From NCBI GenBank assembly GCA_038321615.1, contig JBBQFC010000016.1:1-53504 (forward strand): a stretch of DNA of 53,504 nt, written 5' to 3'. The stretch's first letter is position 1. Every line of letters begins with the position of its first letter. The DNA is from JBBQFC01 sp038321615. Its GTDB lineage: Bacteria; Bacteroidota; Bacteroidia; Flavobacteriales_D; Cryomorphaceae. Under the pieces are notes generated by a model, which saw nothing but the letters and a program-made list of their open reading frames with translations, was not told the DNA's origin and ran no database searches. A program made the translations under genes and the position numbers. Below are positions 6,809-16,319 of this stretch, piece by piece.

Positions 6809-9112
6809 ATGAAAAAACACTATGTCGAAGATGCGTGGAGCATAATTGAAGAAGGGTTTCACCCTGAAATGCAGCGTTCTTCTGAGAGCATTTTCAGCCT
6901 CGGAAATGGACACATGGGGCAAAGAGCCAACTTTGAAGAGAAGTATACTGGCACTACCTTACAGGGAAACTATGTGGCGGGGGTTTATTATCCCGACAAA
7001 ACGCGTGTCGGTTGGTGGAAGAACGGATACCCAGAATATTTTGCGAAAGTGCTCAACGCCGCCAATTGGATCGGCATCGACATAGAAATCGACGGGAAAG
7101 CACTTGATTTGGCGAAGGCCAAGATCCTTCATTTCCGCCGCGAGCTCGATATGAAAGGAGGCGTTTTGAGTCGCAATTTTGGAGTTGAATTCGAAAAGGG
7201 CAAGCACTTAGAGATAAAGGTTTTGCGCTTTCTGAGTATCGTTGAAAAAGAAGCGGGATTGATTAAATACAGCCTTACACCAATTGGATTTGAACCTGAG
7301 ATTATGGTTCGAGCCTACATCGATGGGGATGTCCAAAACCAAGATGCTAACTACGAAGAAAAATTCTGGCAAGAAGTAGCCAAAGGTTCCACTGCTAACG
7401 GTAGTTTTGTTTCTTTGAAAACCAAGAAATTGGATTTTGAAGTTACCACTGCCCAGCGTTTAAAGATAGATTTGGACGGGCGGGCGCAAAGCCTACGTGG
7501 CCGACAGGTGGAACGCAATAAATTCGTTTCAAATCAATACGATTTTACGGTGGCTGCGGGAAAGGAATTGACGATTTACAAATATGCCGTCAATGTCTCA
7601 TCGCTTCACGTAGCTTCGGAAAATCAAGAAGCTGAAGCCAACCGTTTACTCGATGGGCTCACAAATAAAGGTTTCGACACCTTGATGGCTGAGCATAGCG
7701 CAGCTTGGCAGGAGCGGTGGAAAATGAATGACATTGTGATTCATGGCGACGTTGCAGCCCAACAAGCCATTCGGTTCAATATCTACCAACTCAATCAAAC
7801 GTATTCGGGCGAAGATGCCCGCCTGAATATTGGGCCAAAAGGTTTTACCGGCGAGAAATACGGAGGAGGCACCTATTGGGATACAGAAGCCTATTGCCTT
7901 CCTTTCTACCTGCTCACTGCAGGCAGCGAAGTGGCCAAAAATCTCCTGCGATACCGCTATCGTCAACTCGATAAAGCCATTGATAACGCAAGCAAATTAG
8001 GCTTTTCCGATGGAGCAGCGCTTTACCCCATGGTTACCATGAATGGCGAAGAATGCCATAACGAATGGGAGATTACCTTCGAGGAAATTCACCGAAACGG
8101 CGCCATCGCCTTTGCCATTTACAACTTCATCCGCCATACTTCAGACTATAGCTATTTGTACGAAGGGGGGCTGGAAGTCCTTCTGGCGATCGCCAGATTT
8201 TGGAAGCAACGAGTAAACTGGAGCAAGGACAAACAAGCCTATGTGATGCTCGGTGTTACAGGGCCAAATGAATACGAGAACAACGTAAACAACAATTGGT
8301 ACACCAATTACATAGCCCGCTGGACGCTCCAGTACACCGCCGAATGTATAGCTACAGTCCAGTCTGATGCTAAGTTTTGGTCAGAATTTAAAGCAAAAAC
8401 GAATTTTGACTTGGAAGAACTAACCGCCTGGAACGATATCGTGGAGAAGATTTACCAGCCCAAACTGGCCGGAACGCGCTTATACCTTCAGCAAGATGGT
8501 TTTCTCGATAAGGAAGATCAAACAGTTGCAGATTTAGATCCAAGTCACCGGCCAATCAATCAAAAATGGTCTTGGGATCGAATCTTGCGATCGGTATTTA
8601 TCAAGCAAGCCGATGTATTGCAGGGCATGTATTTCTTCGAAGATCATTTTGATATAGAAACCATTCGTGAGAACTTCCTCTACTACGAGAGCCGTACCGT
8701 ACACGAATCTTCGCTTTCGCCGTGCGTGCACTCCGTTCTGGCGTGCAAGCTCGACATGGAAGAGAAGGCTTACGAAATGTATTTGCGGACATCCCGCCTC
8801 GATCTCGATGACTACAACCACGAAGCCGACGAAGGTCTGCATATCACTTCGATGGCCGGTACCTGGATGGCGGTAATTGAAGGTTTTGGCGGTAAACGAA
8901 TTCGCGACGGGGTGCTTAGCTTCGATCCGATGATTCCGAAGCACTGGGATTCGTATTCTTTCAATTTGGTATATCGCGGCAGTGTGATTAGTATTACCGT
9001 AAATACCAACGAAGTAACAGTTGAAAACAAATCTTCGGAATCGGTAAAGTTGAAGCTCTACAGCACGGCACATGAAATAAGTGGTTCATCTACCCTCACC
9101 ATAAACCGATAA
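6809..9112 (+). CDS. GH65 maltose phosphorylase
   Basis: Cytoplasmic phosphorolysis of maltose to glucose and beta-glucose 1-phosphate. 767 aa, the family length. N-terminal beta-sandwich (about 10-270), linker, then an (alpha/alpha)6 catalytic barrel (about 310-690) and a small C-terminal sheet. The general acid lies in GVTGPNEYENNVNNNWYTN (Glu488; Glu487 in the Lactobacillus enzyme), and the phosphate-binding HESSLS follows at about residue 632. The TYWDTEAY and GEECHNEWEITFEEIHRNG blocks resemble maltose rather than trehalose phosphorylases, but kojibiose or other alpha-glucobiose specificity is not excluded. Adjacent pgmB supports the assignment. Confidence 0.92.
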   Translation: MKKHYVEDAWSIIEEGFHPEMQRSSESIFSLGNGHMGQRANFEEKYTGTTLQGNYVAGVYYPDKTRVGWWKNGYPEYFAKVLNAANWIGIDIEIDGKALDLAKAKILHFRRELDMKGGVLSRNFGVEFEKGKHLEIKVLRFLSIVEKEAGLIKYSLTPIGFEPEIMVRAYIDGDVQNQDANYEEKFWQEVAKGSTANGSFVSLKTKKLDFEVTTAQRLKIDLDGRAQSLRGRQVERNKFVSNQYDFTVAAGKELTIYKYAVNVSSLHVASENQEAEANRLLDGLTNKGFDTLMAEHSAAWQERWKMNDIVIHGDVAAQQAIRFNIYQLNQTYSGEDARLNIGPKGFTGEKYGGGTYWDTEAYCLPFYLLTAGSEVAKNLLRYRYRQLDKAIDNASKLGFSDGAALYPMVTMNGEECHNEWEITFEEIHRNGAIAFAIYNFIRHTSDYSYLYEGGLEVLLAIARFWKQRVNWSKDKQAYVMLGVTGPNEYENNVNNNWYTNYIARWTLQYTAECIATVQSDAKFWSEFKAKTNFDLEELTAWNDIVEKIYQPKLAGTRLYLQQDGFLDKEDQTVADLDPSHRPINQKWSWDRILRSVFIKQADVLQGMYFFEDHFDIETIRENFLYYESRTVHESSLSPCVHSVLACKLDMEEKAYEMYLRTSRLDLDDYNHEADEGLHITSMAGTWMAVIEGFGGKRIRDGVLSFDPMIPKHWDSYSFNLVYRGSVISITVNTNEVTVENKSSESVKLKLYSTAHEISGSSTLTINR

Positions 9113-9114
9113 AC

Positions 9115-11493
9115 ATGAATCGATTCGCCCTACTTGCGCTCACTGTTAGCCTTGCTGCCTGCAATCAGCCAGATACGATTCAAGAAAAACTCGCTTTAGG
9201 TGAGCGAATTACAGGGCTCGCATCGCCGATAAAATTGGCTTACGGCACTACGCATATCCACCTTTTAGATTATTTCGAAGGAGCCGAACAAATTGATTCT
9301 ATCGCCTTCAGTAGTAAAATGGATTACGAGTTCGATCGCGACAGTGCTATTGTACATGTAAATTCCACGGCTGGCCTGCTTCCGCTGATGGAAATGAATG
9401 TGCATAGCGGGGCTAAGACCTACACTATCCCCGTTTTCAATACCAATCAATTGGCTCATACTTTTCGGTATAAACCGGCTTCTCCGCAAGCGAAGCAAAT
9501 TGAAGTCAAAGGCAACTTCAACGGCTGGAATGCAAAAGCAAATCCGCTTACCCAGGATGGCGAAACTTGGACAACGAACCTCGTACTTAATCCAGGGCTT
9601 TACGAATACAAGATAGTTGAAGATGGGAAAGAGATTCTTGACCCCAACAATTCTGAAACGAAAGACAATGGAAATGGTGGGTTGAATTCCGTATTTCGAG
9701 TCGGAACTATAACTGCCGCTCCGCGGATAGCAACTTTCGCCGTGGCTGGTGATAGTTTAATATTTCATTACCCCGAAGGGCTTCAAAAACCGCTCATTTT
9801 GCTCCAAAATCAAAAAATAGCTGAAGACAATTACCGCCGTAACGGCGACCGATTGGCACTGTATTTACCCAATTTTGATTTCAGTCAAGAAAGAACTTTT
9901 CTTCGGGTATATGGCAGCGATGAGTCGATGCGGTCCAATGATATTTTGATTCCTTTGGCAAAAGGTGAGGTTGTAGTTCAAGCGGCTGACTTGGACAGAA
10001 CCGCTCACCACACCTGGTCTATGTACTTTATGATGGTAGATCGATTCCTCAATGGAGACACTGCCATCGACAAACCTGTAAGTGACCCCGAGATTAAACC
10101 AGTAGCCAATTATTACGGCGGCGATATTCGAGGGGTAGTTCAGAAATTAAACGAAGGATACTTTGATGCAATAGGGATCAACACCATTTGGCTTTCTCCA
10201 ATTACGCAGAATCCCCTTGGCGCTTATGGCTTGTGGGATAAGGGAGGCGTTAAGAGCAAATTTTCCGGGTATCACGGTTATTGGCCTATTTCATCGAGTC
10301 AAGTAGATACGCGCTTCGGAGATTCATTGGCTTTAGCCGACCTTCTAAGAGCAGCTCACGGTAAGGCCAATAATGTGCTGCTCGATTATGTAGCCAACCA
10401 TGTGCACCAGGAGCACCCGGTTTACATCCAGCATCCGGAGTGGGCCACGCAGCTCTATTTGCCCGACGGCACCTTGAATACCGAGCGCTGGGATGAATAT
10501 CGGCTTACCACCTGGTTCGACACTTTCATGCCCACCCTCGATTTGGAGAACGATGAGGTGGTAGCCGCCATGACCGACTCTGCACTTTTTTGGTTTAAGA
10601 ACTTTGAAATCGATGGTTTTCGCCACGATGCCACCAAGCATATTCCACTCAAATTTTGGCGCGAGCTTACGCGAAAATTAAAGTATGAAGTGGTGGTGCC
10701 GCAGAATCGGGCGGTTTTCCAGATAGGAGAAACCTATGGTAATCCCGATTTAATTGGAAGCTATATCGGGAGCGGATTGCTAGACGCTCAATTTGATTTT
10801 AATCTTTACGATGCAGCTGTAGCGGCTTTCAGCCGTGATAATGGCGATATGGCAAATTTAACCAGAGTGCTAAATCAGAGTCTTGAAGGCTACGGATACC
10901 ACCACTTGATGGGCAATATTTCTGGAAACCAAGACCGCACTCGATTTATCTCTTTTGCCGATGGCTCGGTAAGTCCCAGCGAAGATGTGAAGCTCGCCGG
11001 TTGGACACGTCGCATTGAAATCAAGGACACCATCGGTTACGATCGCTTATTGCTACTCCATGCGTTTAACTTCACAGTGCCGGGCATCCCGGTGATTTAT
11101 TATGGCGATGAAATAGGCATGCCTGGAGCGAATGATCCGGATAATCGACGCATGATGCGGTTTGGCGATGATTTGGCGGAAGCCGAAAAATCAACTTTAA
11201 CCGTTGTGAGCAAGTTGGCCAAACTAAGAGCTAACAATATGGCGCTGCTATACGGCGATCTAGAAGTATTGGCGCAAAGTGAAGATTACCTGATATTTGT
11301 ACGAAACTATTTCGATCGAGTCACTGTGGTTTGTTTGCACAGCGGGCGCGAAGCACAGGAGATTCAATTCAAAATTCCCGCTCATTTGAGCGCATCAAAA
11401 CTTCAATCTACTTTCGGCACTAATTCCAGTGCAGAAGGGCAAAATATTACCGTCACACTCCAACCCGTTTCATTTGAAATTCTAACCAACTAA
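9115..11493 (+). CDS. GH13 alpha-amylase-family lipoprotein with N-terminal CBM48-like domain
   Basis: Cleaves alpha-1,4-glucan oligosaccharides at the outer membrane or periplasm. 792 aa with lipobox LAAC (Cys16). Order: an N-terminal Ig-like domain (about 20-110), a CBM48/AMPK-type domain (115-195; KQIEVKGNFNGWN), then a GH13 barrel from about residue 300. Conserved regions: DYVANH (424-429), GFRHDATKH with nucleophile Asp505, QIGETYG with acid/base Glu539, and region IV SGNQD with Asp607. Region IV has Gln where most GH13 enzymes have His (NHD). It resembles the neopullulanase/SusA-like group. Separated by 2 and 3 bp from its neighbours in the operon. Confidence 0.9.
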   Translation: MNRFALLALTVSLAACNQPDTIQEKLALGERITGLASPIKLAYGTTHIHLLDYFEGAEQIDSIAFSSKMDYEFDRDSAIVHVNSTAGLLPLMEMNVHSGAKTYTIPVFNTNQLAHTFRYKPASPQAKQIEVKGNFNGWNAKANPLTQDGETWTTNLVLNPGLYEYKIVEDGKEILDPNNSETKDNGNGGLNSVFRVGTITAAPRIATFAVAGDSLIFHYPEGLQKPLILLQNQKIAEDNYRRNGDRLALYLPNFDFSQERTFLRVYGSDESMRSNDILIPLAKGEVVVQAADLDRTAHHTWSMYFMMVDRFLNGDTAIDKPVSDPEIKPVANYYGGDIRGVVQKLNEGYFDAIGINTIWLSPITQNPLGAYGLWDKGGVKSKFSGYHGYWPISSSQVDTRFGDSLALADLLRAAHGKANNVLLDYVANHVHQEHPVYIQHPEWATQLYLPDGTLNTERWDEYRLTTWFDTFMPTLDLENDEVVAAMTDSALFWFKNFEIDGFRHDATKHIPLKFWRELTRKLKYEVVVPQNRAVFQIGETYGNPDLIGSYIGSGLLDAQFDFNLYDAAVAAFSRDNGDMANLTRVLNQSLEGYGYHHLMGNISGNQDRTRFISFADGSVSPSEDVKLAGWTRRIEIKDTIGYDRLLLLHAFNFTVPGIPVIYYGDEIGMPGANDPDNRRMMRFGDDLAEAEKSTLTVVSKLAKLRANNMALLYGDLEVLAQSEDYLIFVRNYFDRVTVVCLHSGREAQEIQFKIPAHLSASKLQSTFGTNSSAEGQNITVTLQPVSFEILTN

Positions 11494-11496
11494 ATC

Positions 11497-12870
11497 ATGA
11501 CAAAGTCTTGTTTGCCAGTCTTAGCATTATCGCTATTCTTACTAGGTAGCTGCGGGGAAGCGCCCGTAGTTGAAAAAGAAGTAGTGGTGGAAGTACCCGC
11601 CACGCATGAAGAGTGGTCGAAAAATGCTACCATTTACGAAGTAAACATACGCCAATACACGCCGGAAGGCACTTTCAACGCCTTTTGTCCCGATATGAAG
11701 CGACTGAAAGACATGGGCATCAAAATCCTTTGGATTATGCCTATCCAACCCATCTCGGTCGAGAATCGAAAAGGCGGTCTGGGAAGTTATTATGCCGTGC
11801 AGGATTACAAAGCTATCAATCCGGAATTTGGGAACATGGACGATTTCAAATCGCTGGTGCGCGAAGCCCATGCGCTCGATATGAAAGTGATTATAGATTG
11901 GGTAGCTAACCACAGCGGATTCGATAATGTATGGACGAAGGAGCATATGGATTGGTACACCCTCGATTCAGTAGGAGGCTTACAGCCAACCGTTGGCACC
12001 GACTGGTACGATGTGGCTGATTTGAATTACGACAATTATGAAATGCGCGCCGCTATGATCGACGCCATGCAGTTTTGGGTGAGCGAGGCAGGTATTGATG
12101 GCTTTCGCTGCGATGTGGCGAGCATGGTGCCGACCGATTTCTGGGAAGCCTGCCGCGATTCCTTGGAGCGCATGAGACCAGATATTTTTATGCTTGCTGA
12201 AGCCAATAAGCCCGAATTGCTCCAGAAAGCTTTCGACATGGATTACGGCTGGGATTTATTGCACATCATGAACAGTATTGCCAAAGGTGAAATGAAACCC
12301 GATGCCATCGATGCCTATTTGCAAAGGGAAGATTCGCTTTACGAAGTTGACGATTACCACATGTATTTCACCACCAACCATGATGAAAACTCTTGGAATG
12401 GCACTGTTTTCGAGCGCTACGGTAAGGATGGACACAAGGCTTTTGCAGCGCTTGCTTTTCTCATCGACGGTATGCCCTTGGTGTACAGTGGTCAGGAAGC
12501 TGGCTTGGATAAAGCCCTGAAATTCTTTGAGAAAGACACGATTGATTGGAGAGATTACCCTTACCAAGATTTTTATTCAAAATTATTGAAGCTCCACGCC
12601 AGCAATGAAGCACTTTGGAACGGAGTATCCGATAATCGTCCGAAGCGATTGCGCTCCAATGCCGATAACGAGGTGTACGCCTTTACCCGTAGCCGAAATG
12701 GCCAAGAAGTGGTGGCAATTATAAATCTTTCGAAAAAGCGCGCCAAAATAACGTTTGAGTCTTTGCCATCGGGCGAATTTTCGAATCTTTTTGACGATGA
12801 AAAACTCGAGTTCATTGCGAAAAACGGTATCGAAATGGAGCCATACGGCTTCCATGTATTCTACCGATAA
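11497..12870 (+). CDS. GH13 alpha-amylase-family lipoprotein (single-domain)
   Basis: 457 aa with a lipoprotein signal (LLGSC, Cys19) and a compact GH13 barrel with no extra binding domain. Conserved regions are IIDWVANHS (132-140), GFRCDVAS with nucleophile Asp206, MLAEANK with acid/base Glu235 and TTNHDENSW with Asp296; all three catalytic acids are present. A short C-terminal beta domain follows. It probably degrades maltodextrins in the periplasm to maltose for the MFS carrier and the phosphorylase. Subfamily and product range cannot be decided. Its TAA overlaps the mgsA ATG (TAATG), suggesting translational coupling. Confidence 0.9.
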   Translation: MTKSCLPVLALSLFLLGSCGEAPVVEKEVVVEVPATHEEWSKNATIYEVNIRQYTPEGTFNAFCPDMKRLKDMGIKILWIMPIQPISVENRKGGLGSYYAVQDYKAINPEFGNMDDFKSLVREAHALDMKVIIDWVANHSGFDNVWTKEHMDWYTLDSVGGLQPTVGTDWYDVADLNYDNYEMRAAMIDAMQFWVSEAGIDGFRCDVASMVPTDFWEACRDSLERMRPDIFMLAEANKPELLQKAFDMDYGWDLLHIMNSIAKGEMKPDAIDAYLQREDSLYEVDDYHMYFTTNHDENSWNGTVFERYGKDGHKAFAALAFLIDGMPLVYSGQEAGLDKALKFFEKDTIDWRDYPYQDFYSKLLKLHASNEALWNGVSDNRPKRLRSNADNEVYAFTRSRNGQEVVAIINLSKKRAKITFESLPSGEFSNLFDDEKLEFIAKNGIEMEPYGFHVFYR

Positions 12871-13244
12871 TGCGCTTTGCACTTATCGCACATGATGGTA
12901 AGAAAGCCGAAATGGTGGCTTTTTTGATGAAGAATATAGACTTCCTTCACCGAGCCGATGTGGAGCTGGTCGCCACGGGAACCACAGGCACGCATGTGGA
13001 ACGTGCAGGTTTGGTGGTTCAAAAAGTAGAGTCGGGTCCACGAGGGGGTGATGCCCAAATAGCGGCCATGGTTACAGAAGGCTCTATTAATTGTGTTTTC
13101 TTCTTCCGCGATCCACTCGACCGTCATCCCCATGAGCCAGATATCGCCATGTTGATGCGGCTTTGCGATGTGCACGATATCCCACTCGCTACCAATCCGG
13201 CTACGGCGCAGATGATTATTCGGGGTTTAGAAAGCGCTTTTTAA
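12870..13244 (+). CDS. mgsA: Methylglyoxal synthase
   Basis: Converts dihydroxyacetone phosphate to methylglyoxal plus phosphate, a bypass that frees phosphate when sugar phosphates accumulate. The 124-aa protein carries the family blocks IALIAHDGKK (5-12), TGTTG (37-41) with the phosphate loop SGPRGGD (55-61, catalytic Asp61), FFRDPLDRHPHEPDI (78-92) and LATNPATAQ. It lacks the longer termini of the 152-aa E. coli protein, as do many family members. Its start overlaps the stop of the GH13 gene, so it belongs to the maltose operon and would act when intake outpaces lower glycolysis. Confidence 0.95.
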   Translation: MRFALIAHDGKKAEMVAFLMKNIDFLHRADVELVATGTTGTHVERAGLVVQKVESGPRGGDAQIAAMVTEGSINCVFFFRDPLDRHPHEPDIAMLMRLCDVHDIPLATNPATAQMIIRGLESAF

Positions 13245-13499
13245 GCCAATAGTCAACGGCTCAATATGCAATTTGGTGATTTGCATTTAGAGCTCCGGGA
13301 ATGCTTGCTCATCTCAAGCTTCCGTCAATCCTGTGCTACAGAGAATAACCAGTAATTCAAAAGGCGGAGTTTTGCACCCCGTTCAACTGATAAACACGGG
13401 GCTTGTAAATCGCTTTGTGTCGCCAATTCCAACGTTTGCAGGCCACTCGATTTGACTGAGATTGATGATAATCAAACCCTTCCAAGTATTCATAATATG

Positions 13500-13507
13500 T
13501 ATATTTG
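13500..13507 (+). promoter_or_regulatory. Putative -7 promoter box for fbaA
   Basis: TATATTTG fits the Bacteroidota -7 consensus TAnnTTTG. A transcript starting about 6 bp downstream would begin near 13513, 12 bp before the GTG at 13525. It would exclude the in-frame ATG at 13462, supporting the later start. No -33 TTG at the usual spacing was found. Confidence 0.5.
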
Positions 13508-13524
13508 GCTCAAATTCAATTATC

Positions 13525-14589
13525 GTGAAATTCAGATCAGGAGTACTGCATGGGCAGGAAGTAACCGACCTTTTTAACCATGCCAAAGAGACGGGCTTTG
13601 CGCTTCCCGCCGTAAACGTAATAGGCACCAACTCGGTAAATGCTGTTCTCGAAACGGCGCGAGAAGTCAACTCGCCCGTAATCGTTCAGTTTTCAAACGG
13701 TGGTGGTCACTTTTTTGCCGGAAAGGGTATTAGTAGCGAAGGCCAAAAAGGTGCCATAGTTGGCTCCATAAGCGGAGCGCTCCACGTACACGAGATGGCC
13801 AAGGCATACGGAGTGCCTGTAATTTTGCATACCGATCATTGCGCTAAAAAATTGCTGCCTTGGATCGACGGCTTGCTGAAAGCTGGCGAAGAGTGCTTCA
13901 AGCGAAATGGGCACCCTTTATACAGCTCCCATATGCTCGATTTGAGCGAAGAGCCGATTGAAGAAAACATGGAGATTTCGGCGCAATACTTCACACGCAT
14001 GGCCAAAATGGGTATGACCATTGAAATTGAACTCGGCGTAACTGGTGGAGAAGAAGATGGTGTCGATAACTCGGGCGTAGATAGTTCGAAGCTCTACACG
14101 CAGCCTTCGGAAGTGGCGTATGCCTTCGAGAAATTGCTTGAAATATCTCCAAACTTTACGGTAGCAGCTGCTTTTGGCAATGTGCATGGAGTTTACAAGC
14201 CGGGCAATGTTTCTTTAAAGCCGATTATTTTACATAATTCGCAGGAGTACGTGGCTAAGCATTATAATACAGAAGCTAAGCCTATCAACTTTGTATTCCA
14301 CGGTGGTAGCGGTTCTTCGAAAGAAGAAATACGCGAGGCCATTTCTTATGGCGCCATTAAAATGAACATCGACACCGACATGCAATGGGCGTTTTGGGAT
14401 GGAATTCGTGGTTATTACCAACAAAATGAAGGATATCTACAAGGCCAAATCGGAAATCCCGACGGGGGCGATAAACCCAATAAAAAGTACTACGACCCGC
14501 GGGTTTGGCTGCGCAAAGGCGAAGAGACCTTTGTGAAACGATTGAAATCAGCTTTCGAAGACCTAAATTGCATTAACCGCAACGCTTAA
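13525..14589 (+). CDS. fbaA: Class II fructose-bisphosphate aldolase
   Basis: Zinc-dependent cleavage of fructose 1,6-bisphosphate to dihydroxyacetone phosphate and glyceraldehyde 3-phosphate. The frame is open from an ATG at 13462, but homology to E. coli FbaA begins at VKFRSGVLHG, a GTG at 13525 lying just after a promoter box, giving 354 aa (E. coli 359). Motifs: ALPAVNVIGTNSVNAVLETA, VILHTDHCAKK with catalytic Asp104 and zinc ligand His105, the GVTGGEEDGVDN block, VFHGGSGSSKEEI phosphate loop and MNIDTDMQWAFW. Starts a second unit with pgi, 5 bp downstream. Confidence 0.95.
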   Translation: MKFRSGVLHGQEVTDLFNHAKETGFALPAVNVIGTNSVNAVLETAREVNSPVIVQFSNGGGHFFAGKGISSEGQKGAIVGSISGALHVHEMAKAYGVPVILHTDHCAKKLLPWIDGLLKAGEECFKRNGHPLYSSHMLDLSEEPIEENMEISAQYFTRMAKMGMTIEIELGVTGGEEDGVDNSGVDSSKLYTQPSEVAYAFEKLLEISPNFTVAAAFGNVHGVYKPGNVSLKPIILHNSQEYVAKHYNTEAKPINFVFHGGSGSSKEEIREAISYGAIKMNIDTDMQWAFWDGIRGYYQQNEGYLQGQIGNPDGGDKPNKKYYDPRVWLRKGEETFVKRLKSAFEDLNCINRNA

Positions 14590-14594
14590 AAATC

Positions 14595-16241
14595 ATGCTA
14601 CCCCGAATTAATTTTACCGAAACGGCGGCTCATCAATCTCTGAAAGAGCTTGCCGTGGCCTTGGAGTCGAAGCCCATGCGTGAGCTGTTTGCAGCAGACC
14701 CCGAGCGGTTCAACAAATTCACTAAATGCTTTGAGCATATTTTGCTCGATTACAGCAAGAACTGCATTGACCAAAAGGTAATGGATGCGCTTTACAAACT
14801 TGCCGACGAATGCGAACTTGAAAGGGCCATTGAAGCCATGTTTCGCGGCGATCCTATTAATGAAACGGAGTGCAGGGCTGTAATGCACACCGCTTTGCGA
14901 TCGCAAACCAGCGGGCCAATCGCCATCGACGGGGCAGATGTAATGCCCGAAGTTCGGGCGGTGCTCGGGCAAATGGAAACCTTCTCCAAATCGGTAATTT
15001 CAGGCAGCTGGCTGGGCTATACAGGGAAACCAATACAGCACATTGTAAATATTGGTATTGGCGGGTCCGATTTAGGTCCTGTAATGGTTACAGAAGCGCT
15101 GAAGCCATACGCCAATCAGCTAAAACTTCATTTCGTAAGCAATGTGGATGGAAGTCATATTGCTGAAGCGTTCAAAGCGATCGACCCGGAAACGACCCTA
15201 TTTATTATTGCTTCAAAAACTTTTACCACGCAGGAAACCATGACCAATGCGCACAGCGCGCGAACTTGGTTTTTGGGTCAAGGTGGACAGGCAAAAGATG
15301 TCGCAAAACATTTTGTGGCCCTTTCGACCAACGAGGCAGCGGTAAGCGATTTTGGAATCGATACCCACAATATGTTTCGGTTTTGGGATTGGGTAGGAGG
15401 GCGGTATTCGCTTTGGTCGGCTATCGGCCTTTCTATTTGCCTCTCCGTTGGGTTTAAGCATTTCTCCGATTTACTGAGAGGCGCATCCGCTATGGATGAC
15501 CATTTCCGAAAGGAAGGTGCCAAGTCTATGCCGGGTATTTTGGCTGTAATTGGTGTGTGGAACAACAATTTCTTGGGCGCAGCGAGCCACGCCATATTGC
15601 CTTACGACCAATATTTGCATCGTTTTGCTGCCTATTTTCAGCAGGGTGATATGGAGAGTAACGGCAAATCTACTGATCGCAACGGCGAACTAGTCAATTA
15701 CGAAACTGGACCTGTTATCTGGGGTGAGCCCGGCACTAATGGTCAGCATGCGTTCTACCAACTCATCCATCAAGGAACAAAATTAATTCCCTGCGATTTT
15801 ATCGGCGTTGCCAAAAGTCAAAACCCAATTGGAGATCACCATGCTAAATTAATGGCCAATTTCTTCGCGCAAACGGAAGCTTTGATGCAGGGTAAAACCA
15901 TAGCAGAAGCAAAGGCGGAATTACAGGAAGCTGGTATGGATAATGCTGCCATCGAACGCATAGCGCCCCATAAAGTTTTTAGTGGCAACCGACCAACGAA
16001 CTCTATTTTATGCAAGCAAATAGATCCACATACCTTGGGTAGCTTGATAGCGATGTACGAACATAAAATTTTTATTCAGGGCATTATTTGGAATATTTAC
16101 TCTTTCGATCAATGGGGAGTGGAGCTCGGGAAGGTGCTGGCCAAGAAAATTTTACCCGAACTCAATGATTCTGAATTGGTAACCACCCATGATAGCAGTA
16201 CCAACGGCTTGATCAATGCCTTTAAGCTGATGCGCGAGTAA
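14595..16241 (+). CDS. pgi: Glucose-6-phosphate isomerase
   Basis: Interconverts glucose 6-phosphate and fructose 6-phosphate. The 548 aa nearly equal E. coli Pgi. Signatures: VNIGIGGSDLGPVMVTEAL, the phosphate loop IASKTFTTQETMTNA, WDWVGGRYSLWSAIGLSI, the catalytic Glu region GDMESNGKSTDRNG, GEPGTNGQHAFYQLIHQGT and a late VELGKVLAKKI block. It connects beta-phosphoglucomutase output to PfkA and FbaA, all encoded within 12 kb. The 78 bp to the next gene has no clear terminator. Confidence 0.97.
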   Translation: MLPRINFTETAAHQSLKELAVALESKPMRELFAADPERFNKFTKCFEHILLDYSKNCIDQKVMDALYKLADECELERAIEAMFRGDPINETECRAVMHTALRSQTSGPIAIDGADVMPEVRAVLGQMETFSKSVISGSWLGYTGKPIQHIVNIGIGGSDLGPVMVTEALKPYANQLKLHFVSNVDGSHIAEAFKAIDPETTLFIIASKTFTTQETMTNAHSARTWFLGQGGQAKDVAKHFVALSTNEAAVSDFGIDTHNMFRFWDWVGGRYSLWSAIGLSICLSVGFKHFSDLLRGASAMDDHFRKEGAKSMPGILAVIGVWNNNFLGAASHAILPYDQYLHRFAAYFQQGDMESNGKSTDRNGELVNYETGPVIWGEPGTNGQHAFYQLIHQGTKLIPCDFIGVAKSQNPIGDHHAKLMANFFAQTEALMQGKTIAEAKAELQEAGMDNAAIERIAPHKVFSGNRPTNSILCKQIDPHTLGSLIAMYEHKIFIQGIIWNIYSFDQWGVELGKVLAKKILPELNDSELVTTHDSSTNGLINAFKLMRE

Positions 16242-16319
16242 GCAGCGGTTTGTAACCTTGTTTTCAGTGGGGCGTAAGTGTCGGAGCATTTAAAACTGCT
16301 TCAATCAAAACACTGAAAC

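Noticed and set aside
13462..13524. Longer N-terminus for fbaA
   Set aside because: The upstream ATG precedes the TATATTTG promoter box, and the extra residues do not match the family.
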